Shown here: in pieces, positions 1 to 8,407 of the stretch
Numbering within the stretch: the stretch's first letter is position 1
Layout: the number at the start of each line of letters is the position of its first letter
Assembly: GCA_001247695.2 (NCBI GenBank)
Contig: LGRX02031492.1
Span: forward strand, 1 to 23,493
Origin: Cymbomonas tetramitiformis
Lineage: Eukaryota; Chlorophyta; Pyramimonadophyceae; Pyramimonadales; Pyramimonadaceae
Direction of reading: 5' to 3'
Length of the DNA stretch: 23,493 nucleotides
Made by a program: the position numbers and the translations under genes
Notes under the pieces: generated by a model
What the model saw: the letters and a program-made list of their open reading frames with translations, nothing else
The model's database searches: none
What the model was told of the DNA's origin: nothing

Positions 1-2004
1 CAGATCGTCCTCGAGGGGATTCAGCCTACCTGCTTGAGAGACACGAGCAAAAACGGCAAGCGCTTGTGAAGGGGTGCCATACCCATTCAAGGCTTCGTAG
101 CTTAAGCTGAAAGGTCACCAGTGCGCGACGCGCTGTTCGGCAAAGGCAACATGTGTACTATGACCGATGCTTCCAGCGCACCTATTTTTCTGAAGGGAGG
201 GCCATACAAACATGGCAAGCAGGGATACGGTTGCAAGGGTAACGGGCAAAGCACCACACAGCTCCCACCTATTGAAGGGACGTAACTGACCGTACCCGAA
301 CTGTGCCTATCCAGTTGAACCTGAATTGTCCGGGAAGAATCGGCGGCCGCCGATCAGGTGCCAAAAGGACAGCGAATTCCCCTCGCACACCGCCGCCTAG
401 GAGCCGCCCTCGTACAACACTGGCCGGAGGCACAACTTGGGTTTGCCACCGCGTCACTCTATCTCGCGCGCAAGCTCTCTAGCTTTTAGCCTCGGCGTTT
501 GAGGTGTGCGCGAGCTTACAAACCCTCCGAAACACTTTGGGTCCGCGGGCACTACCTGGGCAGTGGCATAGTGCCAGACGGCCTCCTGCAGTTGCAATTT
601 CCCGCGAAACGTCGGAGTCGCCAAAGTCCTCGTGAAGGATAAAATCGAGCTGGAGAGGAATTTTACGCTCCCATCTTGGACGGCGATCGAATGTTGGCGG
701 GCCGAGAAGGAGCGCCGCGCCTAGTGCACACAACAGTTTGCCCGGTGTAGAACACACGCCACTGCGAGGAGTATGCCACGACGCTGGGCAGCACGACGCA
801 CTACCAGATGACGCAAAGGTCAAGTCGAAAACTTACGTCGATAAAACTCTGTGGAACTGCACAATAAGCAAGGGCTTCTGGAGCGCCGCGAGTGCGTTGG
901 AGAAGGCCGCGCGGAAGTCGCGCGAGTATTACCTGTCTGCAGCAAGATCAATGAGATTGCAGCGGCCACTCCGGAATGTAGCATAATGAGCAACCACGAT
1001 AACCACTCGCAAGTTCCTGCGGTGCTTGATAGCGCCACGGTAGCCCATATGCTCCCAAGCCAGATGCCTAAGGCCGAAGCACAAACCAACGCCGTGACGA
1101 TCACGAGGCGCTTCAGATTTGCGCACTCAATATGCAGAGTAGAAATAGGCACCCCTACACCACGTATCACATTTATATTCCAGAAATTTTAAAAGGTGCT
1201 TCGGCTCTTGACTTTCATAGTGGCACTATGTCGAAGGAAAGCACAGGGTGCGTGAGCGGAGTATGTGAGGATGATGAAGGGATTTCGACAGCAGTATTCC
1301 ACACCTAATACGACTGGCAGGTGCGCCGCCACAGTGACTAATTTCCAAAGAAAAAATTTGCAAGAGCACACTCCAACGCACAACACATACCATATCTGCG
1401 CCCACAGGATGCAAAACGCAGGTATGAGTGAATTCGACAACAATAATATATAATCACATCGTGTCATGTTTCTTTCAAAGGACATCGGGAAGTCGGCGGA
1501 ACTGAAGAGGGTCCGGACTTCAAATAAAATTAAGCAGCCGGTCCAAATAATCTCAGCTTTATCGCAAACGTTCTGTTGAGTCACAAGCGCTGAGCAGAAG
1601 AGCACAGCCACAACGATTAAAGAGGTCAACAAAGCGCACGACTCTGAAAATATTGAAAACATCCTAAAGGTTGTGTATATAGCGCCTCGATATACACAGG
1701 ACAAGAGCATGCGGGGCACTGCACACTCCCTTTCGAATACGAAACAGCACAGATCAACGGATGCAACAGAGGGGTTCCTATCTAATACTAGGCGGATCGA
1801 TCTCAAAAGGAGATCTCCACTAGGCCATCTGACCGTAGGATCATGTGCGCGACAAGACTTCGCTTTTTGCATCCCAACATGCCATGCCATAACGCGAGGG
1901 TGGCGTCGCGATAAATGTACGCGACTGCAGTGGCACTGTCATCGTTAGCGTCTGGCGATCGTGAGATCGGAAGTTCGTCTGTGTCGCCCGTTGAGATTCG
2001 CGCT

Positions 2005-2006
<2 letters not shown>
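1..2006. other. no recognisable gene
   Basis: I find no gene here that I can defend. Overlapping open frames of 60 to 233 codons exist on both strands. The longest is a minus-strand frame at 1189-1890 whose translation has several hydrophobic stretches (roughly positions 1300-1400 and 1550-1650) but no family motif. Frames at 479-823 and 820-1170 (minus) and 738-986 (plus) overlap one another, and each has a short stretch that could pass for coding. A GTAAGT donor-like site lies on the minus strand near 836. Without a transcript I cannot choose a strand, so I leave the stretch unannotated. Confidence 0.5.

Positions 2007-2039
<33 letters not shown>
2007..2039. repeat. (GCT)11 trinucleotide tract
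   Basis: Eleven uninterrupted GCT units (CAG on the minus strand) sit about 50 bases outside the left end of the retrotransposon. A minus-strand frame across it would read poly-alanine, and plus-strand frames would read poly-leucine or poly-alanine. No flanking gene supports either reading. Such tracts are prone to slippage, so length polymorphism is expected. Confidence 0.9.
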
Positions 2040-2042
2040 AGG

Positions 2043-2067
2043 GACAATCTAAAGATTTTTCCCCAAT
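2043..2067 (+). repeat. 25-bp direct repeat flanking the retrotransposon (left copy)
   Basis: This 25-base stretch recurs at 8408-8432 with two differences, outside the other end of the retrotransposon. Each copy lies about 19 to 20 bases from the element end. Elements that integrate by tyrosine recombinase normally make no target duplication. The pair is therefore more likely a pre-existing host repeat than a duplication caused by insertion. A looser third relative lies near 8588-8650. Confidence 0.6.
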
Positions 2068-2086
2068 ACACAAAAGCGTGACATAA

Positions 2087-2242
2087 AAAACTGAGAGTTT
2101 TCTGGTCAGCGGAGGATGACTGTCAGTATGACAGTCATCTGGAGCTGATCGGAAAACTGAGGTTTTCTGATCAGCGGAGGCCTGAAGAGGCCCTCCCTGA
2201 ACGGTTTTGACAGTTGCCGTTAACTGTGGAATTCTGTGGAGT
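2087..2242 (+). repeat. split direct repeat A1 (left end of the element)
   Basis: This is identical, base for base, to A2 at 7663-7818 over 156 bases. It is rich in small hairpins: an 11-base stem with a GTA loop around the inverted pair GATGACTGTCA/TGACAGTCATC, AAAACT-GAG-AGTTTT at the very start, and GAAAAC-TGAG-GTTTTC further in. Such structured repeats are typical of the ends of tyrosine-recombinase retroelements, where they act in circle formation and reverse transcription. The Gag start codon lies 73 bases downstream, past a TATA-like run at 2286-2294. Confidence 0.92.
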
Positions 2243-2285
2243 TTTTTCAGTGCTGTAATTTTACTGTTCTTCAGTTCGTATTTTT

Positions 2286-2294
2286 TATATATAT
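2286..2294 (+). promoter_or_regulatory. TATA-like tract upstream of gag
   Basis: A TATATATAT run in an AT-rich stretch lies about 20 bases before the Gag start at 2315 and just after repeat A1. It could be a core promoter of the element, but the distance to the ATG leaves almost no leader. It may simply be AT-rich leader sequence. Confidence 0.25.
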
Positions 2295-2314
2295 TGTTAT
2301 TTTGAATTATCGAC

Positions 2315-3177
2315 ATGGATTGGTTCACCGACGTCAACGCTTGCCAGCAGAAGGTTGATGATTTGAAAGCGCACGCGTCGTATGTGGAGGCCGCTAGAGC
2401 CTTAGAAAATGGAGATCCTCTTGCGCCAGCACAGGAGAAGTTGATGCGACAGATGGCCACTTTTACGAGTAGGTTGTCTATCCTGCGTGAGGAGTCGTTG
2501 CAGGCGGTTGGGGGGGCGCGTAAGCGCCCTTGGCTGGACGCTGTCGACTACGATGAGCTTCCTGGAAACGATCCGCGCCAAGAATTGACTCGCGCGGGAT
2601 TGGAGAAGGACTCCTTCAAGGGCGTCCGGAAGCAATTCGACGAGGTCAAGCACCACTATGGCGCTCACGTGGCTACTGGGGCAGCGTTGGATGAGGCTCG
2701 CAAAGCCTTGGAGGGTACGCAACTCCCTTCCAATGTTGTGGAGGCTCTTGCCTTTTGTGTCGAGACGGCTGAGAACGGGGCGTCGCACGCGCTAGAGAGC
2801 GTGGGAAGGTGTTGGCTATGGTGGTTGACGAGGGTACTGAAGTGGGTTGGAAGATGGCTGAGAAATTGGAGAGACGTTCGTACGCTGAGAATGATGAGGA
2901 AGACAAAGCGTGTAGGCGCGCGCGGAAAGAAGTCAAGGCAGAGAATGAGGCAAAGGCGAAGGCCAATGCAGCCAAGCAGAAGGCCAGGGATCAGCGCCCT
3001 AGGCTTGCGGTTCAGCAGCAGCTGCCTCCTTTCTCGCCTCCCCCAGCTGCTGGGGCTGGAGGTGGTCGTGGCTTTGGCCAGAACCTAACTTGTTTTCGAT
3101 GCGGACAATGGGGCCACCACCAGAACCAGTGCTCCTTGCCTGCTGCGGGCAGGGGTCGTGGACGTGGCCAGGGATGA
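2315..3177 (+). CDS. Gag-like protein with CCHC zinc knuckle, frameshifted
   Basis: This is the structural or nucleic-acid-binding protein of the retrotransposon, expected to coat its RNA. It starts at ATG 2315 and stays open in one frame to about 2800. The natural continuation is then in the -1 frame, open from 2773 to the stop at 3175-3177. The downstream part is lysine- and alanine-rich and probably helical (2860-2990), then has a proline/glycine-rich linker. Next comes a classical zinc knuckle C-x2-C-x4-H-x4-C at 3091-3132, and a GRGRGRG tail that suits RNA binding. I see no slippery heptamer in the overlap at 2773-2812, so a one-base indel is more likely than programmed frameshifting. 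The upstream frame itself runs on to 3088 with unlike composition, which supports the shift. The next ORF follows after a gap of about 160 bases. Confidence 0.8.
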
Positions 3178-3371
3178 GCCCTCTGTTTTATGCTGCCTTG
3201 CAGTAGTCTCCTTGCAGTAGCAGAAGACTTGTCTCGTGCGGAATGCCGAGCTGTGTGCCTTGGCGGAACGCCAGGCTTGAACGAATGTTAGAGCGGAACG
3301 CCTAACTGTAACAATTTCTAATTTATAATGCATAATGCTTGTGCTTCGCTTGCGGGTTGCTGTTGCCAGGT
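3178..3371 (+). other. gag-RT spacer, possibly intronic
   Basis: About 160 to 190 bases have no good frame and lie between the Gag stop and the start of clear RT coding. The decamer GCGGAAYGCC occurs three times, at about 3239, 3264 and 3292. The stretch ends in a pyrimidine-rich GCTGTTGCCAG at 3361-3371, which resembles a splice acceptor. The RT frame is open from 3336 but has no ATG until about residue 57, so splicing or non-AUG initiation may supply the start. Confidence 0.4.
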
Positions 3372-5504
3372 CTGGATGTTGAGTTTTCCGAAGAGGAGCT
3401 TGAAAATGCTGTTGCAATCGTTGAGCAGGGGGTTGCTGTGCCGCGAGTTGCGGGCAGGCTTAGAGATCACGCTTCCTTTTGGCGGACTTTTGTGCGTTCT
3501 ACTTATGTGATGTCTTGGATTGAGCACGGGTTTAGTTTGAGGTTTAGTAGCGGGCGTCCCCCGCCTTCGATTCACTTGCCCAATCACTCGTCGGCTAATT
3601 TGTTTCCGGAATTTGTCACGGGGGCTTTGCGAGAGTGTGAGTTGATGGGAGCGGTGCGGAGAGCGGCCCGGAAGCCCAAGGTTGTCTTGCCGATTATGGT
3701 AGACAACAATGGGGTTAAGCTTCGTCTGATTTTCAATGGTAAGTACCTGAATTCCTTTCTTGACTTTCCTCGGTTTAGGTACGAGCACTTACAGCCGTTT
3801 GTTGATGTGCTTCGGCCGGATGATGGCTTGTTCTACTGGGACTATAAGTCCGGTTATTATCACGTTGACCTGCACGAGGGATCTCGGCAGTATGTGGCTG
3901 TTGAGTGGCTAGGTGTCTTCTATGAGTTCTGTGTTCTGCCGTTTGGATTGGCTCCGGCTTGTTGGGTCTTTACTAAGATCAACAGGGAGCTAGTGGGCCG
4001 TTGGCGGGCTCGGGGGGTGCGGGTGCACCCCTACGTGGATGACTTTATTTGTGCGGTGCGAGACCCCTCCCTGACGGATCCTGCTGCTTTGGGTGAGCTC
4101 CGCTCGGTTATCCGAGATGTGGAGCTGGCAGGCTGGTTGGTCTCTGAGACCAAGTCCCAGCTGTTTTTGACCCGTGAGTTGGTGCATATAGGGGTTGGGA
4201 TTGACCTCCAAGGGAGGCGGCTGTTTGTTCCGGACAAGGCGGTTGCAAAGATCAGGGCTTGCGCAGAGCAGATCCTATCTTGCTTCCGCCGGGTGCCGCT
4301 GAGGCTTGTGGCTAAGTTTGCAGGCCTGGTGAATGCTCAGTGGTTTGTGCTTGGTGCACTCTGCAAGCTGTTCACTAGGTTTGCGGCTGTCCTGATTGCT
4401 GACACCTTGTGTTGGGGTACGTGGGCATCCCATGTCCCGGGCTCGGATGCTTTTAGGCGGGAGCTTGAGTTTTGGTTGGGTGATGAGTTTAGGCAGTTTC
4501 AGCGGGGCATTTGGGAGCCTAGGGGTTCAGGTTTGCAGTTAGAGGTTGAGCATTGTGATGCATCTGAGGTGGCATGGGGCTCTTGGCTGGAGAGTGCCCT
4601 GGGTCCGAGGGGGGGTCCTGAGTTGGAGGGGCATAGTTACCTGTCCTTGGAGGACAGGCTGCGGTCCTCTACACATAGGGAGTTGCGGGGTATCCTTGAC
4701 TCCCTCCGGGGTTTCAGTGTCTCGGGCCGTCTTCGGGGCAAGCGGGTGCTGGTTATTTGTGATAACCAAGCGGTCCACTTTGTCCTTGAGGGTGGTAGCA
4801 GGCATGAGGAGCTGCATGCACTGGCGGTTGGGATTTTTTGGTTCTGTATGGCAGAGAGTGTGGTGTTGTCGTCCTTGTGGGTTCCCAGGGAGTTCGAGGT
4901 TCGGTCGGACGGTCTGTCCAAGATCCAGGATCATGATGACTGGATGCTGAATCCGGCCATCTTTCAGTTCCTGGATCCTTGGATTGCTGGGGGGTACTGG
5001 CACACTTGTGATCGGTTTGCTACAGACAAGAACTGTCTGTTGCCCCGTTTCAACAGTGCGTGGTACTGCCCTGGCACCTCTGGGGTGGATACTTTCAGTC
5101 AGTCGGACTGGAGGGAGCACGTGAATTGGTGCAACCCTCCTTTTCGGTTGATTGGCAGGCTTCTCCTGTTTCTACAGACGGAGAGGGCAGCTGCTACGGT
5201 GGTGGCCCCTATGTGGGTCTTCCAGCCGTGGTGGGTGCTGCTGTGCCCGGATGGGGTGCATTTGGCTGATTGTGTGGTCCAGTGGACTGAGCTTCAGCCG
5301 TCCGCGGACACCTTTCTCCCTGGTCTTGGCAGGGCCAATGAGCGGGGGGTGGGGTTGCCTCGGTTTCGGGTCCTGGTGGTGCGGGTTTCCTTTGATGAGA
5401 GGGAGCCCGCGGGCCTCGGGTCCCGTTGCACTCTTGGTGGCTGTGAGAGGTGTTCTTGGGGCCGTGGGCTCTTGCGGGGTCTGCCCTTTCTGCAGGCACC
5501 ATAG
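3339..5504 (+). CDS. reverse transcriptase - RNase H - methyltransferase-like polyprotein
   Basis: This polyprotein copies the element RNA into DNA. The frame is 721 codons long from 3339 (a TTG; no early ATG). The reverse transcriptase core spans roughly residues 120-330 and has the catalytic YVDD at residues 232-235. The RNase H domain follows, with acidic residues in order: D407 (context HCDAS), E448 (THREL), D475 (CDNQA) and D524 (RSDGLS). After that comes a domain containing DRFAT, FNS and N599-P-P-F602. It resembles the Dam-like adenine-methyltransferase module known in DIRS and PAT elements; whether it methylates anything is unknown. The 3' end overlaps the start of the recombinase frame by about 50 bases. 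There are no internal stops, and every catalytic acidic residue I looked for is present. Confidence 0.93.
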   Translation: MCFACGLLLPGLDVEFSEEELENAVAIVEQGVAVPRVAGRLRDHASFWRTFVRSTYVMSWIEHGFSLRFSSGRPPPSIHLPNHSSANLFPEFVTGALRECELMGAVRRAARKPKVVLPIMVDNNGVKLRLIFNGKYLNSFLDFPRFRYEHLQPFVDVLRPDDGLFYWDYKSGYYHVDLHEGSRQYVAVEWLGVFYEFCVLPFGLAPACWVFTKINRELVGRWRARGVRVHPYVDDFICAVRDPSLTDPAALGELRSVIRDVELAGWLVSETKSQLFLTRELVHIGVGIDLQGRRLFVPDKAVAKIRACAEQILSCFRRVPLRLVAKFAGLVNAQWFVLGALCKLFTRFAAVLIADTLCWGTWASHVPGSDAFRRELEFWLGDEFRQFQRGIWEPRGSGLQLEVEHCDASEVAWGSWLESALGPRGGPELEGHSYLSLEDRLRSSTHRELRGILDSLRGFSVSGRLRGKRVLVICDNQAVHFVLEGGSRHEELHALAVGIFWFCMAESVVLSSLWVPREFEVRSDGLSKIQDHDDWMLNPAIFQFLDPWIAGGYWHTCDRFATDKNCLLPRFNSAWYCPGTSGVDTFSQSDWREHVNWCNPPFRLIGRLLLFLQTERAAATVVAPMWVFQPWWVLLCPDGVHLADCVVQWTELQPSADTFLPGLGRANERGVGLPRFRVLVVRVSFDEREPAGLGSRCTLGGCERCSWGRGLLRGLPFLQAP

Positions 5505-6133
5505 GCACTGGGGAGTTTTGGGATGGCTTGCGGTTCTCGGAGACGGACCCTCTGGAGCGGCAGCTTCTGCGGGACATCCAGGGTGCGGTGCTGGAGACTA
5601 GGAAGCAGGGCACCATTGATGGGTATGCCCGGGCTTTTGTGCGGTACCAGAGGTGGTGTGCTGAGAGGGACCCCCCTCGGACTGCGGTGGTGGCTGACCC
5701 GGTCACGGTGGCCTTGTATCTGCAGTATGTGGCCAATGCGGCCAAGACCTTTTCTGTGGTTAAGACTGCTTCTAGCATGATTTTTCGGGCCCATGAGTAT
5801 GCTTTGGTTCCGGCGGACAGGAACCCCACTGGTCATAGGCTTGTGGCTGCGGTCCGTGAGGCGGCTCACCGCCGGTTGGGTGACAGGAGGTTGGCTAGGA
5901 AGGAGCCGCTTGAGTATGAGTTTGTGGTTCGGGGTGCGGTGTGCTGGGTTCGGTCTGGGGGAGTGACTAGGCGTATGTTTGCTACGGTCACGGTGTCTAT
6001 GTGGGTGGCATTCATGCGGTATGATTGTGCGGGGTCCTTGCGGGTGGTGGACGTGCGGTTCTTTGAGACCCACATGTGCCTGTTCCTCGAGCAGAGGAAG
6101 ACGGATAAGTATCGGTTCGGCCAGGTGGTTGAG

Positions 6134-6141
6134 GTGGTCAG
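6134..6141 (+). repeat. 8-bp target site duplication, left
   Basis: GTGGTCAG directly precedes the hAT-type element and is repeated exactly at 7094-7101. An 8-bp target duplication is the hallmark of the hAT superfamily. Confidence 0.9.
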
Positions 6142-7093
6142 CAAGGCACGGTATCGATAACTGCCGATAATTGATATATCGATATATCGGTAATATCGCT
6201 ATCAATCGATACATTTTTATGTCGGTATCGGAATATCACTATCGACTAATACTGCATTGCGTACTATTGGTATCGACTAATAGGTTGAGGACGAATATTG
6301 CAATCGACTAATGCCACGTTTGCACTTATCGGTATCAACTGATACCAAATCCATGACATATCGGAAATAATATCGGAAAATCGGAAAATCGGTATCGATC
6401 TTTGGATCGCACTCCACTCTGCTTTCATTCGTCCATATTGCCATTCTCCTATGGCGTTAAGGTTTCATCGACTTACGGAATGAGTGTGTGATTTTCGGAC
6501 CCATCGAAGCATCGATCCGCCCCTTGCCACCCCATAAAAACGTAACTCGAGTGGGTGTTTCGGACCAATTGTCTCATTTGTCAATTAAAATATCATGGCT
6601 CGAACTCGCGGACCTAAACGTAGAAAGGCGAATCACACAGACGTTGTGTTGGTTGCCCAAGGCAAAGGATTGGTCAAACGCACTCAGAATCATCCGTATG
6701 ACTGCGCTGGGAGTGACGATGTGGAATACCAAGTGAGGGAAAAGAGCCTGGTACCATAGAGCACGCACTTATGGCAGCGATGAATTGGACTACTTTGTTA
6801 TTATAATGTAGAGTGCTAGAGTCCAGCATTTGCATGGAACAATAATTATCGGAATAAGTCCGATATATCGATATATTAGTTTATTGGTATTACTCGATAC
6901 CTATTTGTGCACCTATCACAATATCGCAATCGACTGATACCTGTTCTCCTAATATTGGTATCGGTTAATAGCTTAGGATGGCATATCGGTATCGACTAAT
7001 TAAAAAAATTGGATATCGGTATCGACTAATACTTATTTTTGACTTATCGGAAAAAAACTAATACCACCTAGAACCAACCGATACCGTGCCTTG
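6142..7093. mobile_element. nonautonomous hAT-type DNA transposon
   Basis: The 952-bp insert has perfect 15-bp terminal inverted repeats, CAAGGCACGGTATCG and its complement. It is flanked by a perfect 8-bp duplication. The CAAGG start and the 8-bp target fit hAT. Both arms (6150-6400 and 6850-7080) are AT-rich. They are filled with about eight diverged copies of a TATCGGTATCGACTAATA-like motif, mostly in the same sense. Subterminal motif clusters like this are where hAT transposases bind. The middle (about 6420-6840) has normal composition and one small ORF, but no complete transposase. Perfect ends and target copies suggest recent insertion, later than the retrotransposon it sits in. Confidence 0.92.
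6595..6759 (+). CDS. 54-codon ORF inside the hAT element, possible transposase remnant
   Basis: This is a complete small ORF from ATG 6595 to TAG 6757-6759. Its product starts MARTRGPKRRK, so it has a strongly basic start. It then has a mixed polar stretch with few hydrophobic residues. The codons at 6730-6735 read CAA-GTGAGG, which would make a good splice donor. The ORF could therefore be the first exon of a hAT transposase whose remainder was deleted, with the basic start serving DNA binding or nuclear import. I see no BED zinc finger or hAT dimerisation motif, so the link is only positional. It could also be a chance frame. Confidence 0.35.
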   Translation: MARTRGPKRRKANHTDVVLVAQGKGLVKRTQNHPYDCAGSDDVEYQVREKSLVP

Positions 7094-7101
7094 GTGGTCA
7101 G
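7094..7101 (+). repeat. 8-bp target site duplication, right
   Basis: This is an exact second copy of GTGGTCAG. The recombinase reading frame resumes here in the same phase as it left off at 6141. Confidence 0.9.
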
Positions 7102-7604
7102 GGCGGCTCCGGGGCAGGAGTTGTGCCCGGTTGAGCTGCTCCAGCAGTGGGTTGACATTCAGATTAGCAGAGGGGTCCTGCCGCATGAGCCTCTGTTTCA
7201 GCAGATTGATGGTAGGCGGATTGCCCGTCGGCCGGAGGAGGATTGCTTGTCGGGTGGTCCTTTGGACTATCAGCAGTTGCGTCGGTACCTGTTCCGTATG
7301 TTGGCGGAGGCATCGGGGTTGGATGCTGATGAGCTGAGGCAGCTGTATGGGACCCAGTCTCTGCGGTCTGGCGGGGCTACGGCTGTGGCGGAGGCTGACC
7401 AGGTTTCAGACCACGAGTTCAATCAGTTCGGTGGTTGGAGCTCGTCAGCGGCCTGTGCTACTTACAAGGCCTCGAGCTTGGACCGCCGCCTGGCGGTGTC
7501 CAGGAGCATGCCCCATGCTCAGATCAGTATGCAGGCCCTGCCCTTTGCCATCTTGGACCCCATTGTGCAGATGTGCATTGTGTTGTGGTGATCTTTGTGG
7601 TGTT

Positions 7605-7662
7605 GCACCGGCCGGGTTTGACAGATACCCGCCTTAGGGCTCTGAGAGCCGTAGCTGATTAG
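7605..7662 (+). repeat. split direct repeat B1
   Basis: These 58 bases begin 13 bases after the recombinase stop and are repeated as B2 at 8326-8383 with only small differences. They contain the perfect palindrome GGCTCTGAGAGCC. They run directly into A2, giving the B1-A2 junction expected in the internal complementary region of PAT-like elements. Confidence 0.88.
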
Positions 7663-7818
7663 AAAACTGAGAGTTTTCTGGTCAGCGGAGGATGACTGTC
7701 AGTATGACAGTCATCTGGAGCTGATCGGAAAACTGAGGTTTTCTGATCAGCGGAGGCCTGAAGAGGCCCTCCCTGAACGGTTTTGACAGTTGCCGTTAAC
7801 TGTGGAATTCTGTGGAGT
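7663..7818 (+). repeat. split direct repeat A2
   Basis: This is identical to A1 at 2087-2242 over all 156 bases. It is placed directly after B1. A1 and A2 diverge immediately past position 7818, which marks the repeat end. Confidence 0.92.
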
Positions 7819-7840
7819 CCCGCCCGCCCGCCCTGTTGCA

Positions 7841-7969
7841 GGTGATGCCGCATCGGCTACTGGTGGTGAGCTGACGGAGCAGGAGAAGGAGGATGTGGCG
7901 TGCTTGGAGCAGCTGGGTGTCCAGTGGGGCATGGAGGCAGAGCCCGCAGAGGGGCAGTTGGCTCAGTAG
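7841..7969 (+). other. short coding-like frame between A2 and B2
   Basis: A 42-codon frame without stops follows a TTGCAG acceptor-like site and ends at TAG 7967-7969. The product is acidic (rich in Glu, Gln, Ala and Gly; for example LTEQEKEDVACLEQLG). It could be a spliced terminal exon of one of the element's ORFs or a leftover of former coding sequence. No matching donor can be fixed from the sequence. The rest of 7970-8325 shows no ORF of note. Confidence 0.3.
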
Positions 7970-8325
7970 ATGGCAGATGGACTTGCTCCTGCCTTAGGCC
8001 GCCTGTAATTGCATGCAGTAGGCAATAGTATCCTCCATGGGGGCCCCGGTCTGGGTGACCTTCATGCCTGCTGCATGTTAGGCCTAGGGTAGAAGGCTCT
8101 CTTGGGACCTGGTCTGTTATTGCCAGGTAGCATCGGACACGGCTTGTGCGGTGCCTTGGCTTTTGGGGGTTTCAGCCCTGAGAGAGCAGATATTTTCTGA
8201 TGATTATGTCCGTATGTCGTCGGGTCTTATGACTCTTAGTCTCGGGATAGCACCCTTTGGGGTGGGACCGGGTGGGGTTTGGACTTCTGGACTTGTCGTA
8301 TTTATTTTTATAATCCACACACAGT

Positions 8326-8383
8326 GCACCGGCCGGGTTTGACAGATACCCGCCTTAGGGCTCTCTGAGCCGTAGCTGATTAG
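8326..8383 (+). repeat. split direct repeat B2 (right end of the element)
   Basis: This is the second copy of B. It differs from B1 mainly where GGCTCTGAGAGCC becomes GGCTCTCTGAGCC, a change that keeps a hairpin stem. It is followed by AAAAC, the same bases that begin A1, and then by host sequence. Confidence 0.88.
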
Positions 8384-8407
8384 AAAACCGGATTTTTCAA
8401 AGAGGGT

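Larger units (their letters stand above)
5450..7591 (+). pseudogene. tyrosine recombinase (YR) gene split by a hAT insertion
   Basis: This is the integrase of the element, a phage-integrase-type tyrosine recombinase that joins the circular DNA copy to the genome. The N-terminal part is 5450-6141 and the C-terminal part is 7102-7591. The 952-bp hAT element plus one 8-bp target copy separate them. Both halves are in the same frame across the insertion, so the gene before insertion was open. All active-site positions are visible: Arg I in MRYDCAGSL (codon 6017), the beta-hairpin lysine in RKTDKYRFG, the box II motif SLRSGGAT with Arg at 7364, GGW in place of HxxW, and the nucleophilic Tyr in CATYKAS at 7463-7465. 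Translation would currently end a few codons inside the insert, at the TAA at 6158-6160. The frame overlaps the end of the RT ORF by about 50 bases. Confidence 0.92.
2087..8388 (+). mobile_element. PAT-like DIRS-order tyrosine-recombinase retrotransposon
   Basis: The element contains, in order, a left repeat A1, a Gag with a zinc knuckle, an ORF with reverse transcriptase, RNase H and a methyltransferase-like domain, a tyrosine recombinase, then repeats B1-A2 and a terminal B2. The arrangement A1 ... B1-A2 ... B2 is the split direct repeat layout known from PAT and Ngaro elements, while classical DIRS-1 has inverted ends. The NPPF-containing domain after RNase H points to the PAT or DIRS side rather than Ngaro. 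Both outer ends carry AAAAC, so a circular intermediate could join there without a target duplication. A1 and A2 are identical over 156 bases, which suggests a young copy. Gag carries a frame shift and the recombinase gene is split by a second transposon, so this copy is not autonomous as it stands. Confidence 0.93.

Noticed and set aside
738..1170. Overlapping frames at 738-986 (plus) and 820-1170 (minus) as exons
   Set aside because: Each has a short coding-like patch, but the two strands compete and no joined model keeps phase.
1189..1890. 233-codon minus-strand frame with hydrophobic segments as a membrane protein
   Set aside because: It has no family motif, overlapping frames exist on both strands, and the composition is not convincingly coding. 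Hydrophobic runs arise easily from AT-rich antisense sequence.
2043..2067. Target site duplication of the retrotransposon
   Set aside because: The repeats are not adjacent to the ends and differ at two positions, and this class normally makes none. A third relative nearby suggests a host repeat.
4539..6214. Minus-strand frames of 193 to 306 codons opposite the RT and recombinase
   Set aside because: They are shadows of strongly supported plus-strand genes with catalytic motifs.
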